In this document: in pieces, positions 1 through 9,735 of the stretch
How the letters are laid out: each line of letters starts with the position of its first letter
Numbering within the stretch: position 1 is the first letter of the stretch
Assembly: GCA_036873135.1 (NCBI GenBank)
Contig: JAPTYO010000005.1
Span: 17,566,666 to 17,630,665 of the forward strand
Length of the DNA stretch: 64,000 nt
Source of the DNA: Clarkia xantiana subsp. parviflora
Taxonomy: Eukaryota > Streptophyta > Magnoliopsida > Myrtales > Onagraceae
Direction of reading: 5' to 3'
Program-made: the position numbers and the translations under genes
Notes under the pieces: model-generated
Database searches by the model: none
What the model was told of the DNA's origin: nothing
What the model saw: only the letters and a program-made list of their open reading frames with translations

Positions 1-2486
1 GCCCGAGTACGCGTCCATGAAGCTCAGCAACTCATGTCCCGATGTAGCATCCACCAGCTGGTCGATTCTCGGGAGTGGGTAACAGTCCTTCAGGCAAGCC
101 TTATTTAGGTCGCGGAAATCAACACACATCCGCCACTTCCCATTTCTCTTCTTCACCAGCACCGGGTTAGCAACCCAAGTTTGGAATCGGAGCTCCTTGA
201 TAAACCCAGCATCGAGCAACCTGCCCACCTCCTGCTGGATCGCAATCCTCTTGTCTGCGCCCATTGGACGCCTTTTCTGTGCGATAGGCTTAATCGCGGG
301 ATCAATCTTTAACTCGTGTACGATCACATCGGGGCTGATTCCTGGCATGTCACTCGGGGACCAGGCAAACAGCTCCTTGAACTCCTTCAGTAGATCGATC
401 AATTCTCGGGCGACCTCCTCGGTCAGAGCAAACCCGATTTTCACCTTCCTCTGAGGCCCGTCAATCTCGACCTCCTTCAAGTCCTCCACGGGGGCGGGAC
501 GCCCAAACTCCTCTCTGGGATCAGCATCTCTCTGGAGGACAGTCATAGCCTCCCGTCTCCTCCTTCGGGTTGCGTTAACATAACATTGCCTGGAAGCCAC
601 CTGGTCACCCTTCATCTCTCCGACTCCATGGTCAGTCGGGAACTTCATCTTCTGGTGCACTGTCGAGGCAACTGCCATCAAGGGGTTGATGGTGGTTCTC
701 CCGATAATCACGTTGTAGGTCCCCGCGGACTCCACTACCACAAACTCCACATTGCTCCTCTCCGATTTCCACCCGCTACCAAACTCCAATGGTAAGGTGA
801 TCACTCCTAGCGGATAGGAGGTAAAGCCAGAGAATCCGACCATCGGGAAGTTCGCCTTCTTCAGGTCCTTCTTCGTTTTTCCCATGGCCTCCAGCACATC
901 CATGAACAGAATATCGGAGGAGCTCCCTCCATCGATCAGAATCCGCTTCATCCCGTACCCATTCACATCCAAGGTCACGACCAAAGCGTCATCGTGCGGA
1001 GTCTCCACGCCTACGAGATCCACCGATGAAAAGGAGATCACCATCTCTTTCTTCAAGGTCCAGGATCGGGACCTCTTACCCAGCACCACAGCAGTGGGAA
1101 TTCTAGAGGCATAAACCTCCCGGGAGGACGAGGTATCACCTCCTGCCGCAAATCCTCCATGAATCGCATTGATAGTGCCCCGCTTCTCCTTACGGGCACC
1201 AGAAGACTCCGGGTCAGACCTCTTCTTTTTTGGGGACCGATCACGGGATCGGGAACGGGACCGTGATCGGGATCGAGAACGGGATCGACACCGCTTCTCC
1301 CCGACAAACTCCTTAAGCTTCCCCTTCTGGATCAGCTTTTCGATCTCCTTCTTCAGCTCCCGACAGTGGTTAGTGTCGTGACCGTTTGCGCGGTGAAATC
1401 GACAGTAACGATCGGTGCAGGATCCCAAAAATTCTCCTTCCTTCTTCGGGGGGTACCTGGAGATACCATGTCGTTCCAAGACCGTTAACACCTCCGCCAT
1501 AGCGCTGTCGAGAGGAATGTCATGATCCTCCCGCTTGTCCTTCTTCGAGGAACGCCTATCATCCCTCCGATCAGAGCGGCCTCGGCTCTGACTGCTCTGG
1601 GATTTATCCTTCGACTTACGATCGTCCAAGGGTTTAACCGACTGCTTTCCCTTATTTGACTTCAGGGGCTCAAGCTCTCCGGCGGCAATCTTTGACTCCT
1701 GGACATCGATTTGCCACTTCACCCTCTTCTGCAATGCCTCCATATTCCACACAGCCTTCTCAGCCACGCTGTGCATCAAGTCGGAACCGTAGGGGGCTGT
1801 CAGGTTCCGAATGAAGGTACGGATGGTCTCACTCTCCGAAATCTCCTCGTCAATCTCTGCCACGCTGGCAGTGTATCGCTGGTAGTAGTGCGCCAGCGAC
1901 TCATCGGGTCTCTGTACCACCTGGGTAAGGGACCTCACACTCTTCAACAGACGTCTGCGACCCTGGTATTGCTGAATGAAGCGGTCGTGCATATCAGCCC
2001 AGCAAGTGATGCAGCCTGGGGGCAGACTAAAGAACCAGTTTAGGGCTCTCTCACCAAGTGTGTTCGGGAACAGCGTACACACAATATCTTCATTCGGGGC
2101 TCTGCCCAGACACGCCATGAGGTGATTCTGGACATGACGAACCGGATCTCCCTCGCCATCATACTCCTTAATCGTGGGGATACCTAGCCCTGGCGGGGCG
2201 AGGGTGTCTATGAGTCGAGGAACGAAGGGATGGGTGGATCGATCCCTCAGCTCCGACACTAGCGGCTTCTGCTCTCCCATGCAGATATTCACGATCTTCA
2301 CCACCTGATCGGGGGTGATGGGACCATTAAGGGGAATGGTCCTGTGCTGCACTGGTCCTGACCCATCGACCACAAATCGCTCTGGTTGAGTGGACTCCCT
2401 ACTCCTGCCCTGGCTTCGGGGTTGGGCCTCCCGCACATTCTGAACCTCTACTGTGGGGGCGCTTCCTCTTCTAGTGGGGGCATCTC
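1..2486 (-). CDS. Gag-protease-RT polyprotein of element A (partial, open to window edge)
   Basis: An uninterrupted minus-strand frame (codons in phase with 1-3) runs from about 2486 to base 1; its first ATG is at 2280. In order it encodes the capsid region (FPNTLGERALNWFFSLPPG; later ESETIRTFIRNL), an Arg-Ser/Arg-Asp-rich stretch, a zinc knuckle (C-x2-H-x3-GH-x4-C in YCRFHRANGHDTNHC), an aspartic protease with the catalytic motif IDGGSSSD after DDALVVTLDV, a linker ending in RLLDAGFIKEL, and the RT start (NPVLVKKRNGKWRMCVDFRDLNKA, here quoted in two overlapping parts: NPVLVKKRNGKWRM and MCVDFRDLNKA) up to SFMDAYSG. No stop was seen over 2.4 kb, which suggests a fairly young copy. RNase H and integrase would lie beyond the window. 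Confidence 0.85.
1236..1292 (-). repeat. RS-encoding micro-repeat in Gag of element A
   Basis: A GATCGGGA-like 6-12 bp repeat that translates on the minus strand to alternating Arg-Ser/Arg-Asp followed by PKKKR. It lies between the zinc knuckle and the protease and resembles an SR-type basic domain. Confidence 0.7.
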
Positions 2487-2786
2487 CTATTGCCTCCTCA
2501 CAGCCTCTCTCCGATCTAAGAGAGCCTCCACGGCTGCCAGAAACATCGGCATGGCCTCCGCCACAGCCCTCGTCAAGTCCGTATTTGGAGGAGCCTCCTG
2601 CCCCCTATTCCCCCGGTGTTGAGCAGCAGTATCTTCGGGACCTTCATTATGCCCCCCTGTCTGGGAGACCTCAGCAGCAGGGAGATTCTGGTCCTCCTCA
2701 CGCTCCGGTGGTGAATTCAAAGTCGTCGCAGCAGGATGACGGGAACCACCAGATTGTCCTTGTCTTCTTTTCTTGCCAGCCGCCAT
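2487..2786 (-). pseudogene. Gag N-terminal segment of element A (frame-shifted)
   Basis: Opens with ATG 35 bases after the primer binding site and reads 99 charged, Q- and P-rich residues to a TAG at 2489-2487. The remaining gag-pol reads in a different frame and is open from about the same point, so a one-base frameshift near 2490-2520 separates the N-terminus from the rest. This could be a mutation or a sequencing error. N-terminal Gag regions of Tat elements are typically low-complexity like this. Confidence 0.6.
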
Positions 2787-2820
2787 TCAACGAGTAGAAG
2801 GCATATCAGCTTTTTATTAC

Positions 2821-2839
2821 TTTCCCATAGACTGCGCCA
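2821..2839 (-). other. Primer binding site of element A
   Basis: Minus strand TGGCGCAGTCTATGGGAAA begins one base after the LTR CA. It parallels the TGGCGCCGTCTGTGGG of element B. The first bases fit a tRNA ending GCGCCA; the exact tRNA was not identified. Confidence 0.6.
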
Positions 2840-3044
2840 ATGTTGGATCACGGTGGAACTCCGGTACGGTCTTGACGGCGATCCGAGCTCCTTCGCTCCA
2901 CGTAATCCTGCAAGAGGGGATAGACCGGGCGGTGACCCAGAATCCCTCTCCGATACTTAAATGAGTATTTCGTATACGGTGGCAAGCAGGAATCTCAAAG
3001 TGTATATCTCAAAAAACGTAATGTGATCTGAGGTAACCTCTGCC

Positions 3045-3052
3045 CTTTTATA
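3045..3052 (-). promoter_or_regulatory. TATA box in LTR of element A
   Basis: TATAAAAG on the minus strand, within the LTR and about 260 bp upstream of the first gag ATG. It is the likely core promoter for the genomic RNA of element A. Confidence 0.6.
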
Positions 3053-3104
3053 GGCGAAGAGGTACCTTAGTTACCTGGTGAACTGTTGGGGTGATTAGCC
3101 CGTA

Positions 3105-3266
3105 TTCCGCTTATCTCGGCCACGATCCCGCGTATCTTGGCCATGATCTCGCATATCTCGGCCATGATCTCGCTTTTCTCGGCCACGCCCCACGTATCTC
3201 GGCCACGCTCTGTGTATCTCCAACACGCTCCGCGTATCTCGGCCACGCCCCGCGTATCTCGGCCTC
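3105..3266. repeat. 18-bp tandem repeat in U3 of element A
   Basis: About nine imperfect units of the type CGTATCTCGGCCACGCCC lie 50-210 bp upstream of the TATA box in the transcription direction. The ATCTCGGCCA core is the best conserved part. Position suggests an enhancer-like U3 repeat. Confidence 0.75.
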
Positions 3267-3579
3267 AACCTCTGATAGCAAGTCCCGACTAGTATCGGGG
3301 ACTCCAGATTTGTCTCGTTGTGTCACCGCTCGGGGCCCCTCGTCATCGTGACAGGGCCAATCATTCTCAGGGATTCATCATCGGGGCCTACTCAAAGGCA
3401 TCTCGTCGGGAGCTTCCAGCTCGCATATCAGGTCCGACTCTGTCGGGACCTCTCATCCTCGGGACTCCCTCCGTCGGGACCCTTCGCCTGGGTCATCTTG
3501 ACCTCCATTTAGGGCCCAGTGGGCCTATTTGCCGTTTCCTCACCGTTAAAGGGCCTAACGGCTATATCCAAACCCATCA

Positions 3580-4552
3580 GGTCGCAAACCCAGTACTGGT
3601 AAAGAAGGCAAGCGGAAGCTGGAGAATGTGCATCGACTATCGTGACCTCAACAAGGCATGCCCCAAAGATTCTTACCCACTCCCAAGGATAGATCAGTTA
3701 GTGGATGAAACGTCAGGTCACGAGTTAATGAGCTTCATGGATGCATATTCAGGGTATAACCAAATCAAAATGGCAGCGGAAGACGCCTCCCACACGGCAT
3801 TCAATGCCGACAGTGAAATATAACACTACATTGTGATGCCATTCGGACTCATAAACGCAGGGGCAACATATCAGCGTATGGTCAACAAAATATTTGGCGA
3901 CATGATAGGGAAGAGAATGGAAGCATATGTGGACGACATGATTGTCAAGTCCAAAGAAAAAAGGGACCACGTCGAGAACCTTCGCATGACCTTCGAAAGA
4001 ATGTGCCAATACCAAGTCCGCCTAAACCCGAAAAAATGTGCATTCGGGGTACAGTCAGGGAAGTTTTTAGGCTTTAAGGTAAGTCAGCGGGGAATAGAGG
4101 TGAACCCCAAAAAATTGCAAGCAATTGAGGAGATGCACTCTCCCACGAATCACAAAGAAGTACAACGGCTAAACGGGGGATTGGCATCTCTTAATAGATT
4201 TTTGTCCAAGATAGGGGACAAAGCACTACCTTTCTTTGAGGTGCTACGGGAAAATAAGAAGTTTGAATGGACACCAAAGTGTGAGGAAGCTTTCCAACAA
4301 CTCAAACAACACCTCAAGACACTACCCCCTCTAGCAAAGCCAACACCAGGAGAACCCCTGTTCCTCTACATCTCCGTGAGCAACGTGGCAGCAAGCTCGG
4401 TACTAGTGGAAGAGGAAGACAATACACAAATTCCAGTATATTTTGTGAGCAAAACATTGGCAAAGTATGAGATCAACTACTTGGCAATCGAAAAGTACCT
4501 CTACGCATTGATCATATCAGCAAGAAAGTTGAGACCATATTTCCATGGGCAT
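3580..4552 (+). pseudogene. Reverse transcriptase and start of RNase H, element C
   Basis: Begins just after LTR A at VANPVLVKK and continues through CIDYRDLNKA, FMDAYSGYNQI, MPFGLINAGATYQ and the catalytic YVDDMIVKSK, then the thumb/connection (PKKCAFGV, GFKVSQRGIEVNP) and RNase H start (LFLYISVSN...YFVSKTLAKYEINY). A TAA at about 3821-3823 interrupts the frame before HYIVMPFG. The segment ends at SARKLRPYFHGH, where element B is inserted. The family role is genomic RNA-to-DNA synthesis inside the virus-like particle. Confidence 0.9.
4548..4552 (+). repeat. Target-site duplication of element B, left copy
   Basis: GGCAT directly before the 5' LTR, repeated at 13422-13426 directly after the 3' LTR. 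Removing B plus one copy restores the RNase H reading frame of element C. Confidence 0.9.
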
Positions 4553-4706
4553 TGATGGATATACGCCCAATTTGAACCCGTTAACTTCCGAACCGTTGTA
4601 TTTTTATCGTCCCATTTATGATTGCAAATCGAAACTTCAACCCGGACACTTCGCGAGAACATCGACGGCTCGGACGGGGCCGAAGCGCCCGTCCGGCCAA
4701 GACGAA

Positions 4707-4885
4707 CTCACCTAGGTGAGGTTGGGTGGCCACACCCGACCTCCCCTAGGGGAGATCGGGTGGACCAACCCGATCTCTCCTAGGAGAGATCGGGTCGGCC
4801 AACCTGATCCCTCCTAGGAGGGATGGGGTTGGCCAACCCCACCCTCCCTAGGAGGGGTTGGGTGCCCCCACCCAACCCCTACCCT
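4707..4885. repeat. CCTAGG palindrome ladder in U3 of element B (5' LTR)
   Basis: Successive palindromes alternate between centres CCTAGG and GGNCC at about 34-bp spacing. Arms differ but stay symmetric: CTCACCTAGGTGAG, CTCCCCTAGGGGAG, CTCTCCTAGGAGAG, CCCTCCTAGGAGGG. The 3' LTR (12677-12925) has seven centres instead of five, which accounts for about 67 bp of LTR length difference. Confidence 0.85.
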
Positions 4886-5059
4886 TGGAGGTCGGATTTC
4901 TCCCCCCCCAAGGGCCCCGACACCACCTTCGGACTCCCATGCTCGGTCCACTCCGCCTACCTCCTCCGAATCCTAAGGTCTTAATTATGCGCTTAGAGGG
5001 TAATTAATTGTGTTTAAAGGTTAACGATGTCATTAAGCCACCTTAATGACACCGTTGCC

Positions 5060-5067
5060 TATAAATA
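5060..5067 (+). promoter_or_regulatory. TATA box in 5' LTR of element B
   Basis: TATAAATA in the context CCTATAAATACTCC. The same box is at the equivalent place in the LTRs of C (19973-19980), B 3' (13099-13106), F (32346-32339 and 41275-41268, minus) and G (49109-49102 and 57988-57981, minus). Confidence 0.75.
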
Positions 5068-5181
5068 CTCCACCTTCACAACTCATTTGGATCATCTTGG
5101 CCATTTGGACATTTTTAGCTCTGACATCTCTCTAGCTTTATCTCTCTAGAAGAATACTGACTTAGGCATCGGAGAGGGTTC

Positions 5182-5217
5182 ACCAGGCACCACCCCCCCC
5201 CCCCCTCCGTGTCTGGT
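5182..5217 (+). promoter_or_regulatory. Leader hairpin with poly-C loop, element B
   Basis: ACCAGGCAC (5182-5190) can pair with GTGTCTGGT (5209-5217) with one G-U wobble, leaving a C-rich loop. Equivalents with changed but complementary arms occur in C, F and G. It lies downstream of the TATA box, so it should be in the RNA leader. Confidence 0.6.
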
Positions 5218-5384
5218 ATTGCCCCTTCTGCAGGGTAGAAGGAGAGAAGAAGCAAGGGAAGGAAGGAAGGAAAGAAGAAGATAAGCTAAGGCAGGGTAAC
5301 TCAGGAACACCGGATTGCACACATCCCCCGTAAGGAGTGAGATCAAAGCCGACGCCCCGTTGACCTAGATCTCATAACTTAACA

Positions 5385-5402
5385 CTTGGCGCCGTCTGTG
5401 GG
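5385..5402 (+). other. Primer binding site of element B
   Basis: CTTGGCGCCGTCTGTGGG follows the LTR directly. F (59991-59974) and G (57675-57658) have TGGCGCCGTCCGTGGG on the minus strand at the same place. The first nine bases equal the tRNA-Asp-type site known in other plant gypsy elements, then diverge; the primer tRNA is unresolved. Confidence 0.7.
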
Positions 5403-5435
5403 CTTCGGACAGAAAGCCTGGCTATTACACGAGCT

Positions 5436-7772
5436 ATGACGAACAGTAGGGTGTCTAGGCACCAACGCCCACCCGGGGGCAATGGGCGGAGGAAAGAGCC
5501 CATACCCCCAGAGAGGCAGCCTAACCCTGGGAAGCAGCCAATGCATCCAGAGCCCCAAGAAATACCACAGCCTCCTCAACAACAGAACAACCAGGAGGGG
5601 GGACCTTCACGCCCAGCTGGGGCTGAGTCCTCCACAGCCTCCACCCCTCGGGCAATAAGGCCACAGAGAGAAAGAGAACAACAGGGAGTGCCTTCCCACA
5701 ACATGGCACCCCCTGAGGGATACTATTATGAAGAGCAACCCCAAAGGTACCCGTATGGGATGCCAGCACAGAGAGATGGCAACCGCGCCCACACAGCATA
5801 TGCAAGGCCGGCATACACCCAAGGGACTTACACTGAAGCCCATGAAGAGGAGCAGATCCCAACAGAAGAGCACTACTCGCACCCTCGAGCAGGGCAGCGA
5901 GAGGAACAGAGAAGATATTACCAAGAGCCACCCCCAGAGGGAAGGCAACAATTCGTGCCTCCTAGGCAACAGCAGAGCAACAGGGCTTACACCCCGCTTG
6001 GGGAGGAAAGACAAGCAAGACCTCAAAGGAGGCAAGACTTTTATGAAGCACCCCAGCAGGCGTATCAAGGGTACACCTACAGCCCATACCAGCATGGACA
6101 AGGGAACCCAGTAAGCCCAGTCTACAACTACAGTGGGTATCAGAGGGGTTATACTCCGGCACAGGTGATGATCACCCCGGAGGAGATAGAAGCCATGATA
6201 ACCCGGAAATTGAATGAGTCAAAGAAGCCCAGCCTGCATTGTCTAAGTGACAAGACGAACCACCCTTTCACAAGGGAACTGGAGATGAACAGGGTGCCAG
6301 ACTCCCTGCACACAGTGCAAATTGCAAAGTACAATGGGAAGGGAGACCCCCTAGAGCATATCCAACAGCATGAGGCCTCCCTATTTGGGAGGACCACTGA
6401 TGAAAGATACAAGGCACTCCTTTTCCCAAACACCCTATCAGGGGTGGCCTCACATTGGTTCTTCAGCCTGCCCTCTGAGAGCATCCACTCATGGGAGCAG
6501 CTAAAAGCTAAGTTTCTGCAGAGATACCTAGGGGAGAGGAAACTCCTCAAGGGAACAGGCTCCATTGATGACGTGAAACAAGAATACGATGAATTCCTGG
6601 CCAGCTACTATACTAGGTTCAACCAGAATATTGCAGACATCCAGGGAGATATCACCGAAGGGGAGATAATCCGAGCCTTTATCAGAAACTTAGGTCGCTT
6701 TGGGTCAACATTGGCTGAAAAGATGGCCAAAAAGCCAGCAAGCACCTTGGAGGAGCTTGCAGGGAGAGTTAAAACGCATATTGACCTTGAGAGGCACAGG
6801 GCAAGCAAGAAGGCCAAAATTCAGGCAGCCAAGGAGGATACTCAAAGGCCAAACAAAGGCAAGCCACCCCAGGCACCGCAGCATGCAAGGCAGCAGGAGT
6901 GGCGTCCGCCACAGCAAAGAAACCAAATGGGTGAACCCTTAAAGGCTAGAGAAATCAACGTCATTAAGTTCATCCCACTGAACGCCACTCCAGCCACCGT
7001 ACTTAGAGAGATGCGGAACCAAAAGCTATGGTCACCCCCTGCAAGGTGGAGAGCCCCAATGGTGGGAAATCACAAGGATAGATGGTGTGACAACCACGAG
7101 GCTTATGGTCACGACACAAATGAATGCTTTAGCTTAAAGCTAAGCATAAACAACATCGTCCAGAGGGGAGAACTGAAGCAGTTCGTAGACCATGGGGGCA
7201 ACAGTATGCAACTGGGGCCACCACAGAAAGACAAGGGCAAAGGAAAGATAGACTACAACCCTCCACCCAACAAAAGAGGAGTCATAAATATGATACATGG
7301 AGGAGAAGCATCAGGTGGCCCAACCGCCAATGCAAGGGAAGTCTATGCAGCCAAGCTAAGCTCAGTGCCAAGATGGAGGAAAAGGCCAAGAGAAGGAGAA
7401 GAAGTGAAGATCGAGTTCTCGGAGAAGGACAAGAGCCACATCGTCTTTCCACATGACGATGCTCTAGTTATTACTTTAGATATTGATAATTTTGATGTAA
7501 AGAGAATTTTGGTGGATGGGGGCAGCTCAGCTGACCTCCTAAGCCTGAGAGTGTTAGAAGAGATAGGGAAAACCAAAGCAGACATCAAACCGGTCAACTT
7601 CCCTCTAGTAGGCTTCTCAGGGGCAACAAGTTACCCCCTGGGAATGATAACCCTACCAGTGACCATGGGCCAAGGATGGACCCAGCTGAAGGTAAATGTC
7701 AATTTCTTGGTGGTTGAAAGCCTGGGAGCCTACAATTGGGATCCTAGGAAGGACAACCATAAACCCACATGA
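5436..7772 (+). pseudogene. Gag-protease of element B (frameshifted in protease)
   Basis: ATG 34 bases after the primer binding site. Residues 1-250 are P/Q/R-rich and disordered. Capsid follows (about 285-470; FPNTLSGVASHWFFSLPSE, ITEGEIIRAFIRNLG), then the zinc knuckle WCDNHEAYGHDTNEC (about 550) and an aspartic protease (DDALVITLDIDNFDVKRI, then LVDGGSSADLL, about 690-715). An extra T at 7735/7736 shifts the frame at LGAYN; elements F and D read LGAYNGILGRTTINP without the extra base. Beyond the shift the frame continues in the next entry. The product would assemble particles and process Gag; no polymerase is encoded. Confidence 0.9.
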
Positions 7773-8685
7773 AATAGTGCCATCCACTGTTCACCAGAAG
7801 CTGAAGTACATCACGGAGAATGGAGTTGGAGAAGTCCTGGGTGATCAACGCACTGCTAGGCAGTGTTACGTCAACTCAATGAGACGTGGATCACATGGGA
7901 CAGACACAGTGGCTGTGGTCATGGTAGGAGCCAACCAGGACAGAAGAAGGAGGGGAGGAAGACAAAGGCAAGGAAGGAGGAGGAGTGGAGTGACACTCCG
8001 CCTGAGCAGGCAGTTTTTTCAAACAGTGCCTACAAGGAGACACAGAAGCAAGGCTGTGAAGGTGACATCCATACCTTGGCAGCCAGACACCATAATAGGG
8101 AACAGAACAAGGAACTCCATCCTAAGAGGCTTTCGCTACATAGATGATATCAAGCAAATGCCGCGGGAGTCTATATCAAGCTATTTCCAGAGATTCTTCA
8201 ATTATGGTGCCAACATGGACATCACAAGGGGAGAAGCAGTAAGGGCATTCATTAGAAACATGCATCCAAACTCATTCGGGGCCTATGGAGGGCTCTATGA
8301 GATGGTCATGACGAACACAATGAGAGAGCTCAAGGCAAGGCTGGACAAGGCATTTGCACAAGAAGCAGAGCAGTTGGAGGAAGTTCCGAAAAGAGGAAGG
8401 GAAACAGACACATTGGGAGGAGGTGTCAATTTCACATTCACACCCCTCACACTCAGCATAGAAGAAATATTCCACAAGCGCCTCAAACAAGAGCTGCCAG
8501 CATGCAAGGAAGAGGGCAAGGCCTTCCTAGGAAGAGATGCACAGGGTTGGTGTGAATACCATGGGACCTGGGGGCATCAAACCAACAACTGCATGGTGTT
8601 GAAGGTGGAAGTGGAAGAAATGATCTACAATGGAAGCTTAAAGGAATACGTGGCAACAGACACAGTGACCACCCCATATCCTTAG
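7736..8685 (+). pseudogene. Protease C-terminus plus second Gag-like domain (Gag'), element B
   Basis: Continues the Gag-protease reading after the frameshift: GRTTINPHEIVPSTVHQKLK, then ARQCYVNSMRRG, where other elements enter the RT. Here a basic linker is followed by a second capsid-like segment (ISSYFQRFFNYGANMDITRG, EAVRAFIRNMHPNSFG). It aligns by eye with YYTRFNQNIADIQGDITEGE and IIRAFIRNLGRFGS of the first Gag. A second zinc knuckle, WCEYHGTWGHQTNNC, and a stop at 8685 follow. The segment is open throughout. The same arrangement occurs in D and F, so it is a family trait and not a local accident. Confidence 0.8.
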
Positions 8686-8944
8686 TTTCATATTTAGCAT
8701 TTCGCATGTTTTAGCTTTACAAGCTTTTCAAAAAACAACTCTTGAGAAGGAGAACTCACGAAGTTACTCCAACTCTACAACTATCTTTCATTTCCTACAA
8801 AGGATGTCTTGGTGCACCAAGGCATCCCGAGTGTACAAAAACATGAATGCTCCTAAGAGAGTAGTAGTTATTCCAAAGTATTTTCCAGTGAATGTGATGT
8901 TATAATCACCAAGTTATCCTTACACAGATATGACTTCAAGTCAA
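8686..8944 (+). other. 3' untranslated block before the hairpin array, element B
   Basis: Non-coding. It shares stretches such as CAACTCTTGAG and AACTCTACAACT with 15440-15560 of C and with the reverse complement of 46780-46940 of F, so it is a homologous 3' UTR block. Confidence 0.6.
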
Positions 8945-9735
8945 CGACATTCGACGCCCCCAAGAGCGTATCTTGAGAGTAGTTTTCATACTACGACATT
9001 CGACGCCCCCAAGAGCGTATCTTGAGAGTAGTTTTCATACTACGACATTCGACGCCCCCAAGAGCGTATCTTGAGAGTAGTTTTCATACTACGACATTCG
9101 ACGCCCCCAAGAGAGTATCTTGAGAGTAGTGTTCATACTACGACCTTCGACGCCCCCAAGAGCGTATCTTGAGAGTGGTTTCCAAAAACTACGAACTTCG
9201 ACGCCCCCAAGAGCGTATCTTGAGAGTAGTGTTCATACTACAACCTTCGACGCCCCCAAGAGCGTATCTTGAGAGTAGTTATTACACTACGACTTCGACG
9301 CACCAAGAGCGTATCTTGAGAGTGGTTTCCAAAAACTACGAATTCGAAGCCCCCAGGAGCGTATCTTGAGGTAGATTTGCAACCTACCAGATTTGACGCC
9401 CCCAAGAGCGTATCTTGAGGTAGAAAAAACACTACCAGTTCGACGCCCCCAAGAGCGTATCTTGAGGTAGATTTCAAACTACCAGTTCGACGCCTACCAG
9501 GAGCGTATCTTTGGTCTAACCTGAGCCCTCCGGGAGCCTATCCTGTGAAACGTTAAGTGCCGTCCGAGAGCCTGTCTCGTGAACAGATTTTGACGCCCGT
9601 CAAGAACGTATCGGTGGACTAACCTGTGCCCTCCGGGAGCCTATCCTGTGAAACGTTAAGTGCCGTCCGAGAGCCTGTCTCGTGAACAGATTTCGACGCC
9701 CACCAAGAGCGTATCTTTGGTCTAACAGTACAACG
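8945..9735 (+). repeat. Tandem hairpin array of element B (about 18 units)
   Basis: About 50-bp units. Each has a core CGACGCCCCCAAGAGCGTAT ending TCTTGAG, then a short spacer. The core forms CAAGA-GCGTA-TCTTG; the spacer forms GTAGT-N6-ACTAC or GGTAG-N8-CTACC. Later units switch to CGAGA-GCCTG-TCTCG and CGGGA-GCCTA-TCCTG, preserving pairing. Equivalent arrays are in C, F and G at the same position, between the last sense ORF and the 3' end of the antisense gene. Confidence 0.9.

Larger units (their letters stand above)
1..3579 (-). mobile_element. Element A: Ty3/gypsy Tat-type LTR retrotransposon, partial
   Basis: The minus strand holds, in order, an LTR (3579-2841), a primer binding site, gag, protease and the start of reverse transcriptase, running off the window at base 1. 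The LTR begins TGATGGG and ends CA. It interrupts the RT of element C at 3579/3580, where the C reading resumes with VANPVLVKK. The five bases after the LTR (GGTCG) would be one target-site copy; the partner lies outside the window. The family call rests on the DGGSS protease motif, the YCRFH...GHDTNHC zinc knuckle and the gypsy RT motifs. Confidence 0.9.
2841..3579 (-). repeat. 5' LTR of element A
   Basis: 739 bp, bounded by TG and CA on the minus strand and followed directly by a primer binding site. It carries a TATA box (minus, 3052-3045) and an 18-bp tandem repeat. It shares with the other LTRs in the window the leader motif GGAGAGGG and a CCCCTCTTGCAGG stretch, but lacks their poly-C tract and CCTAGG palindromes, so it belongs to a different family. 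Confidence 0.85.
4553..5384 (+). repeat. 5' LTR of element B
   Basis: 832 bp, starting TGATGGATATACG and ending TTAACA. U3 contains the CCTAGG palindrome ladder (4707-4885, five CCTAGG-type centres). The TATA box is at 5060-5067. Downstream is a leader hairpin with arms 5182-5190 and 5209-5217 around a poly-C loop, followed by a GGAAGGAAGG purine stretch. Confidence 0.95.

Noticed and set aside
5521..6565. Several minus-strand ORFs of 130-160 residues opposite gag of B
   Set aside because: Shadows of the P/Q-rich gag. No domain, and hydrophobic composition is as expected from the reverse complement.
8945..9735. CRISPR-like array (conserved cores separated by variable spacers of similar length)
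   Set aside because: Spacers are not unique; they are variants of one hairpin. The array lies inside a plant retrotransposon, is repeated in sister elements, and no cas gene is present.
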